Part shown: positions 59,130 to 64,000 of the stretch, piece after piece
Numbering within the stretch: the stretch's first letter is position 1
How the letters are laid out: each line of letters begins with the position of its first letter
NCBI RefSeq assembly: GCF_018326265.1
Contig: NZ_AP023360.1
Location: forward strand, 6,445,001 to 6,509,000
Origin: Catellatospora sp. IY07-71
GTDB lineage: Bacteria; Actinomycetota; Actinomycetes; Mycobacteriales; Micromonosporaceae
Length of the DNA: 64,000 nucleotides
Direction: 5' to 3'
The notes under the pieces: generated by a model
Databases searched by the model: none
What the model saw: the letters and a program-made list of their open reading frames with translations, nothing else
What the model was told of the DNA's origin: nothing
Program-made: the position numbers and the translations under genes

Positions 59130-61496
59130 GTGCACGCTCGCGCCCGTCAGACTCGGCTCGCTCGCGCGGTCGTCGTCGCCGTCACCGCCATCGCCGCCGC
59201 CCTGCTCGCCGCCCCGGACCCGGCCCAGGCCGCCCCGGCGAGCCTCGGCAGCGTGGTGCCCGTGCCGGTCTCGGTGCAGCCAGCCGCCGGAGTCGTGCAC
59301 ACCATCCCGGCCGGCGCCACGATCCAGACCCAGGCGGGCTCGACCGCCGCCACCGACGTCGGCAACCACCTCGCCGCGCTGCTGCGCCCCGCCACCGGGT
59401 ACGCGCTGCCGGTCACCGCCGCGAGCGGCACCCCCACCAGCGGCATCGCGCTGCTGCTGTCCGGCGCCGACCCGAGCGTGGGCAGCGAGGGCTACCAGCT
59501 CGACGTGACCGCCGCGCTGATCACCATCCGCGCGCAGACCGCGGCGGGCCTGTTCCACGGCGTGCAGACGCTGCGCCAGCTGCTGCCGGCAGCCGTCGAG
59601 GCGCGCACCGTCCAGTCCGGACCGTGGGAGGTCGCGGGCGGCCGCATCATCGACTTCCCCCGCTACGGCTACCGCGGGGCGATGCTCGACGTGTCCCGGC
59701 ACTTCTTCGGTGTGGACGTGGTCAAGCGCTACCTCGACGAGATCGCCCAGTACAAGGTGAACGTCCTGCACCTGCACCTGTCCGACGACCAGGGCTGGCG
59801 CATCGTGATCGACGCCTGGCCCCGCCTGGCCGCCTACGGCGGCAGCACGCAGGTCGGCGGCGGCGCGGGCGGCTACTACACCAAGGCGCAGTACAGCGAC
59901 CTCGTCGCGTACGCCGCCGCGCGGCACATCACGATCGTGCCCGAGATCGACATGCCCGGCCACACCAACGCCGCGCTCGCCTCCTACGCCGAGCTGAACT
60001 GCAACAACACGGCGCCGCCGCTGTACACGGGCACCGCCGTGGGGTTCAGCTCGCTGTGCGTCGGCAAGGAGGTCACCTACACGTTCGTGCAGCAGGTGCT
60101 CGCCGAGCTGGCCGCGCTCACCCCCGGGCCGTACCTGCACGTCGGCGGCGACGAGGCGTCGAGCACCTCCGACGCCGACTACCGCACCTTCATGAACCGC
60201 ATCCAGCCGTACGTCACCGCCAACGGCAAGACCGTCATGGGCTGGCACCAGCTCGGCCAGGCCGACCACTCCCCCGGCCGGATCGCGCAGTACTGGGGCA
60301 CGTCCACCTCCGACGCCGACCTGAGCGCCGCGGTCAGCAAGGGCGCGAAGGTGCTGATGTCGCCCGCCAACAAGGCCTACCTCGACATGAAGTACACCAA
60401 CCAGACGCCGCTCGGGCTCACCTGGGCGGGCCTGATCGAGGTGCAGACGGCGTACAACTGGGACCCGGCCACGCTGCTGCCGGGTATCCCGGCGAGCGCG
60501 GTCATCGGCGTCGAAGCGCCGCTGTGGTCCGAGACGATCACCAAGCTCGCCGACATCGAGTTCATGGCGTTCCCGCGCCTGCCCGCGCTCGCCGAGCTGG
60601 GCTGGTCGCCGCAGTCGGCGCGCAACTGGGACACCTTCAAGGTGCGCCTGGGCGCGCAGGGCCCGCGCTGGACCGCGCAGGGCATCAACTTCTACCGCTC
60701 GCCGCAGGTCCCGTGGGCCACCCCGCCGGTGACCGGCCGGGTCGAGGCGGAGTCGTACACCTCGCAGTCGGGGGTCCAGATCGTGGCCGACGCGGCGGCC
60801 AACGGCGGCAACCGCGTCGGCTACATCGACAACGGGGACTGGATCGGGTTCTCCGGCGTCAACGTGTCCGGCAAGACCGGCTTCACCGCCCGGATCTCGT
60901 CCGGCGGCACCGGCGGGACGATCCAGATCCGCGCCAACTCGGCCACGGGCACGCTGCTCGGCTCGGTCGCCGTCGCCAGCACCGGTGGCTGGGGCGTCTA
61001 CGCCGACGTCACCACCAGCCTGAGCGCCGGGTCCGGACCGCTGTACCTCGTGTTCACCGGGGCCGGAACCGGCCTGTTCGACATCGACTCCTTCGCGCTC
61101 ACCGGGACGGCCAATCCGCCGAGCCGGGTCGAGGCGGAGTCGTACACGTCGCAGTCGGGTGTGCAGATCGTGGCCGACGCGGCGGCCAACGGCGGCAACC
61201 GCGTCGGCTACATCGACAACGGGGACTGGATCGGGTTCTCCGGCGTCAACGTCTCCGGCAAGACCGGCTTCACCGCCCGGATCTCGTCCGGCGGCACGGG
61301 CGGCACGATCCAGATCCGCGCCAACTCGGCCACGGGCACGCTGCTCGGCTCGGTCGCCGTCGCCAGCACCGGTGGCTGGGGCGTCTACGCCGACGTCACC
61401 ACCAGCCTGAGCGCCGGGTCCGGACCGCTGTACCTTGTCTTCACCGGAGCCGGCGCCGGTCTGTTCGATGTCGACTCCTTCGCGCTGACCCCCTGA
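59130..61496 (+). CDS. Secreted GH20 beta-N-acetylhexosaminidase with two CBM6/35-like modules
   Basis: This 788-residue exported enzyme releases GlcNAc/GalNAc from glycans or chitin oligomers. It has a signal ending AQA near 35, a GH20b-type N-domain, then the catalytic barrel with VNVLHLHLSDDQGWR, the catalytic pair Asp341-Glu342 in HVGGDEASS and WAGLIEVQTAYNW. Two C-terminal beta-sandwich modules (about 538-658 and 667-787), each beginning RVEAESYTSQSG and with GYIDNGDWIGFSGV, are almost identical. GTG 59130 has GGGAGG upstream. An imperfect repeat GGTAA-N6-TTACC (59095-59110) precedes it. Confidence 0.93.
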   Translation: MHARARQTRLARAVVVAVTAIAAALLAAPDPAQAAPASLGSVVPVPVSVQPAAGVVHTIPAGATIQTQAGSTAATDVGNHLAALLRPATGYALPVTAASGTPTSGIALLLSGADPSVGSEGYQLDVTAALITIRAQTAAGLFHGVQTLRQLLPAAVEARTVQSGPWEVAGGRIIDFPRYGYRGAMLDVSRHFFGVDVVKRYLDEIAQYKVNVLHLHLSDDQGWRIVIDAWPRLAAYGGSTQVGGGAGGYYTKAQYSDLVAYAAARHITIVPEIDMPGHTNAALASYAELNCNNTAPPLYTGTAVGFSSLCVGKEVTYTFVQQVLAELAALTPGPYLHVGGDEASSTSDADYRTFMNRIQPYVTANGKTVMGWHQLGQADHSPGRIAQYWGTSTSDADLSAAVSKGAKVLMSPANKAYLDMKYTNQTPLGLTWAGLIEVQTAYNWDPATLLPGIPASAVIGVEAPLWSETITKLADIEFMAFPRLPALAELGWSPQSARNWDTFKVRLGAQGPRWTAQGINFYRSPQVPWATPPVTGRVEAESYTSQSGVQIVADAAANGGNRVGYIDNGDWIGFSGVNVSGKTGFTARISSGGTGGTIQIRANSATGTLLGSVAVASTGGWGVYADVTTSLSAGSGPLYLVFTGAGTGLFDIDSFALTGTANPPSRVEAESYTSQSGVQIVADAAANGGNRVGYIDNGDWIGFSGVNVSGKTGFTARISSGGTGGTIQIRANSATGTLLGSVAVASTGGWGVYADVTTSLSAGSGPLYLVFTGAGAGLFDVDSFALTP
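60741..61489 (+). repeat. Tandem duplication of CBM-coding segment
   Basis: Segments 60741-61102 and 61128-61489 align without gaps at an offset of 387 bases (129 codons). By eye about 14-15 of 362 bases differ, mostly silent. The duplication is recent or maintained by gene conversion. Confidence 0.9.
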
Positions 61497-61566
61497 CCAG
61501 ACCTGCATCGGCCCACAGCACCCGGCTGCCTTGCCGGGCTCGACCAGATCGGACTAGATTGACGCC

Positions 61567-61953
61567 GTGATCGAGAAGATCCACAGCGACGAGATCGCGT
61601 CGCTGCCCGTGCCCCTGTCACACGCGACGCGGGCCGGAGACTACGTCTTCGTCTCCGGCCAGGTGGCCGTCCGGCCCGACGGCAGCACGGTCACCGGCGA
61701 CTTCGAGGCGGAGGTCCGCCAGGTCCTCGACAACCTCCAGGCGGTCTGCCGGGCCGCGGGCGGGGACCTCGGCGACGTGTGCAAGGTGACCGCGTTCCTG
61801 CTCAGCGCCGCCCTGTTCGCGCCGTTCAACGCGGTGTACCGGGAGTACTTCGGCGAGCCGTTCCCGGCCAGGTCGACGGTGCTCGCCGCGCTGGCCAACC
61901 CGGACCTGCGCGTCGAGGTCGAGGCGATCCTCTACCTGCCCCGCGAGGCGTAA
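61567..61953 (+). CDS. RidA/YjgF family protein
   Basis: This 128-residue trimeric enamine/imine deaminase-type protein has the family start PVPLSHATRAGDYVFVSGQVAV, the middle DNLQAVCRAAGGDLGDVCKVTAFL, and the end ARSTVLAALANPDLRVEVEAILYL. The typical active-site Arg position (PARS) is present. It removes reactive 2-aminoacrylate or related enamines; exact substrate open. GTG 61567 lies six bases after TAGATT, so a leaderless mRNA is likely. Confidence 0.92.
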   Translation: MIEKIHSDEIASLPVPLSHATRAGDYVFVSGQVAVRPDGSTVTGDFEAEVRQVLDNLQAVCRAAGGDLGDVCKVTAFLLSAALFAPFNAVYREYFGEPFPARSTVLAALANPDLRVEVEAILYLPREA

Positions 61954-62014
61954 CCACCGGACGTTCCGATCGGGGCGAGCCTCGGCCTGCCCCGGGTGAC
62001 CGGCCACACGCTCT

Positions 62015-62773
62015 CTACATCGTCCTAGGAGACTGTCCTGACAGCGCGGCCATGGTGGTCACCAGATGGGCCGCCCACGTGCGGTAACCATCCGCACCGG
62101 GGTGGAAGCCGTCCTCGGCGTACAGGCCGCTGGTGTCGATGCCGAAGGCGGGCGCGTGCACGGCCCACGGCGTGGCCGCGGCGACCCGGGCCAGCCCCTG
62201 GTCCAGATGCCGGGCGTGCAGGCCCAGCACGGCACGGGTCGGCTGCGGCAGCGCCGGGAAGCCCGACATGTCCGGCACCCCGGCCAGGACGACGCGGCCG
62301 CCGGAACGCAGGCGCGGCCGCAGGGCGGCCAGCAGCGCGGCGACGTCGCGCCGCCACCCGCGTCCCGAGCGCATCTCCAGCACGTCGTTGACCCCGAGGA
62401 CGACCACGACCACGTCGTACGTCTCGTCCGGCAGCCGCGGGACGAGCAGGCCGAGGACCTTGCGCGCGCTGTACCCGGTGTGTGCGGCGACCCGCCAGGT
62501 CACCGACCGGTCGCTGTGCCCGGACAGCCCGGCCGCGAGCGCCGGTGCCAGGCCGTCGGCCTGGGTGGGCACGCCGACGCCGGCCGCGGTCGACTCGCCC
62601 AGGACCAGCAGCGACAGCCGGTCACCCGGCGCATCACCCCGCACGCCTTCGCGTGCACCGGCGGCCTCGGGCAGCACCGGGGTCCGGCGGCGTACGCGTG
62701 CCCCCTGCACCAGCAGGATCGGTGCCATCGCCAGGGCGAGCGGGCGGCCTGCCCAAGACATGTTCCGGCGCAT
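62015..62773 (-). CDS. SGNH/GDSL hydrolase
   Basis: This 252-residue esterase-like protein has block I LLVLGESTAAGVG (Ser), block III VLGVNDVLE and block V DGFHPGADGY (Asp/His). A short hydrophobic N-terminal stretch (RPLALAMAPILLVQG) may anchor it to the membrane; there is no clear cleavage site. ATG 62773 is seven bases after TAGCAT, again a possible leaderless start; ATG 62761 is an alternative. Divergent from the amidohydrolase. Confidence 0.85.
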   Translation of the reverse strand: MRRNMSWAGRPLALAMAPILLVQGARVRRRTPVLPEAAGAREGVRGDAPGDRLSLLVLGESTAAGVGVPTQADGLAPALAAGLSGHSDRSVTWRVAAHTGYSARKVLGLLVPRLPDETYDVVVVVLGVNDVLEMRSGRGWRRDVAALLAALRPRLRSGGRVVLAGVPDMSGFPALPQPTRAVLGLHARHLDQGLARVAAATPWAVHAPAFGIDTSGLYAEDGFHPGADGYRTWAAHLVTTMAALSGQSPRTM

Positions 62774-62876
62774 CCCGCGGATGCTAGCGACGAGCCTGCC
62801 CCGCCTGGCCACCGGGTCGTGGGACCACGCCGCGGCCGTCTTGGCGCGGCACACCTCGACACCCCATTCTGACAGG

Positions 62877-64000
62877 ATGACGGTCACCACGCGCCCCCGC
62901 CCACGGCTGCTCCTGCTCCGCGCCGCGCGCCTGTTCGACGGCGAAGCCCTGCTCGACGACCCGGCCGTGCTGGTGGACGGGGCACGGATCGCATCCCTCA
63001 CGCAGGGCGCGACCGGAGTGCCGGACGGCGCCGAGGTGGTCGACCTGCCCGGGGCCACGCTGCTGCCGGGACTCGTCGACACGCATGTGCACCTGGCTTT
63101 CGACGCCTCCACGACGCCGGTCACCCGGCTGGCCGAACGCGACGACGCGGCGGCGTACGAGGCGATGTGCCGCGCGGCGCGCTCGGCCGCGGCCGGTGGC
63201 GTCACCACCGTGCGCGACCTCGGCGACCGCGGTTACCTGGCGCTGCGGGTCCGGGCGGCGGCCCGCGCCGGGGATCACACCCTGCCCGAGGTCTTGGCGG
63301 CCGGCGTGCCGATCACGACACCCGGCGGGCACTGCCACTTCCTGGGCGACGACGCCGCGGGCGACGTGGCGCAGCTGCGCGAGGCGGTGCGCGCGCGGGC
63401 CGCCCGTGGCGTGGACGTCATCAAGGTCATGGCCAGCGGCGGCCACATGACCGCGGGCAGCCGCCCGGAGGTGTCCCAGTACACCGTGGCCGAGCTGCGG
63501 GCGGTGGTCGAGCAGGCGCATGCGCTCGGGCTGCCGGTCGCCGCGCACGCGCACGGCACGGCGGCGATCGTCGCCGCGGTCGAGGCCGGGGTGGACTGCC
63601 TGGAGCACGCCACGTTCATGACCCCCGACGCGGTCGACGACGTGCCCGCCGAGCTGCTGGACACGATCGTGGCCCGGGGCGTCGCGCTGAGCCTCACCTT
63701 CGGCACCCGGCAGGTCGAGGGACACGCGGTGCCGCCGAGCATCGCCACCCGGATGGCGGGCTTCATCCGCAACGCGGGCCGGATGCACCGGGCGGGCGCG
63801 CGGATCGTGATCGGCACCGACGCCGGCATCGCCCCGGTCAAACCGCACTTCGTGCTGCGCCATGCGGTGCCGCAGCTCGCCCCGCTGGGCATGAGCGGCG
63901 CGGAGGCGCTGCACGCGGTCACGGCGCGCGCGGCCGACGTGATCGGGCTGGGCCACCGCAAGGGCCGGATCGCGGCCGGCTACGACGCCGACATCCTGGC
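62877..64000 (+). CDS. Metal-dependent amidohydrolase (partial, 3' end outside)
   Basis: 374 codons are visible and the gene runs off the right edge. It is an amidohydrolase of the imidazolonepropionase/prolidase-like group: DTHVHL (HxH metal ligands, near 68), VIKVMASGGH (usual position of the carboxylated Lys), VAAHAHGTAAI, LEHATFM and IGTDAG (Asp). The N-terminal beta-sandwich starts LLLLRAARLFDGEALLDDPAVLVDG. The exact substrate (a dipeptide or cyclic amide) is unknown. ATG 62877 has no ribosome site; CATTCT lies six bases before it. Confidence 0.9.
   Translation, partial: MTVTTRPRPRLLLLRAARLFDGEALLDDPAVLVDGARIASLTQGATGVPDGAEVVDLPGATLLPGLVDTHVHLAFDASTTPVTRLAERDDAAAYEAMCRAARSAAAGGVTTVRDLGDRGYLALRVRAAARAGDHTLPEVLAAGVPITTPGGHCHFLGDDAAGDVAQLREAVRARAARGVDVIKVMASGGHMTAGSRPEVSQYTVAELRAVVEQAHALGLPVAAHAHGTAAIVAAVEAGVDCLEHATFMTPDAVDDVPAELLDTIVARGVALSLTFGTRQVEGHAVPPSIATRMAGFIRNAGRMHRAGARIVIGTDAGIAPVKPHFVLRHAVPQLAPLGMSGAEALHAVTARAADVIGLGHRKGRIAAGYDADIL

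Noticed and set aside
1-64000. CRISPR arrays, tRNA genes, transposons or integrase genes
   Set aside because: No regularly spaced repeats, cloverleaf-like sequences, transposase motifs or target duplications were found by reading. A tool-based scan could still detect something I missed.

Overview
The window is a very GC-rich actinomycete chromosome segment. The left edge carries the 5' end of a 16S rRNA gene on the minus strand; its first ~70 bases and the leader motif TTGTTCTTTGAGAACTCAA fit Micromonosporaceae (Micromonospora/Catellatospora/Actinoplanes relatives). GTG starts, 4-bp GTGA gene overlaps and apparently leaderless promoters (TANNNT six bases before the start codon) are frequent. 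I saw no insertion sequences, integrases, tRNAs or CRISPR arrays.

Layout. 1-2000: rrn promoter and leader, then an odd cytochrome P450. 2074-8762 (minus): a sugar operon of LacI repressor, FAD oxidoreductase, ABC sugar binding protein with two permeases, and CE7 acetyl esterase, divergent from a Tat-exported beta-propeller protein with two LacI-type operators between. 10038-14780: Ser/Thr kinase, CBM35-pectate lyase and SGNH esterase. 15038-28234: a compact, apparently undescribed biosynthetic locus. A plus-strand unit (sulfotransferase-like protein and a heterodimeric ABC exporter) converges on a minus-strand unit (acyl-AMP ligase, C-A-T NRPS with a glycine-type code, free acyl carrier protein, free condensation domain, MGT-type glycosyltransferase); a divergent condensation-like protein lies at 26792. 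28356-34203: membrane protein, beta-lactamase-fold serine hydrolase, GT4 glycosyltransferase, DUF5997/LysR-effector-like pair, NYN/OST-HTH protein. 34264-37359: NamZ- and NagZ-like muropeptide glycosidases. 37489-40322: a methyltransferase remnant, a membrane GGDEF protein and a membrane-anchored double L7/L12-like protein. 40367-53315: the complete L-rhamnose locus (kinase, aldolase/dehydrogenase, isomerase, mutarotase, ABC importer) with a LacI regulator further right, separated by an ArsR-like regulator/MFS pair. 53577-64000: GH78 alpha-L-rhamnosidase, NAD(P)H-hydrate dehydratase, histidine phosphatase, GH20 hexosaminidase with two nearly identical CBMs, RidA, SGNH hydrolase and a truncated amidohydrolase.

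How it works together. Much of the window concerns plant cell wall, especially pectin: pectate lyase, deacetylating esterases, rhamnosidase, rhamnose uptake and catabolism (rhamnose to rhamnulose to rhamnulose-1-P to DHAP plus lactaldehyde, then lactate). Three different LacI-type operator sequences are visible: CTAATGCGCATTAG (sugar operon), TGAAACGTTTCA (rhamnose importer, rhamnosidase and the second LacI gene) and GGAAAGCGCTTTCC. The last occurs before the pectate lyase and before both transcription units of the NRPS locus, so product formation may be coupled to polysaccharide degradation. Between one such operator and the sulfotransferase gene lie two perfect hairpins, the second terminator-like: either a small RNA or an attenuating leader.

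All assignments were made by reading the sequence; no database search was run.
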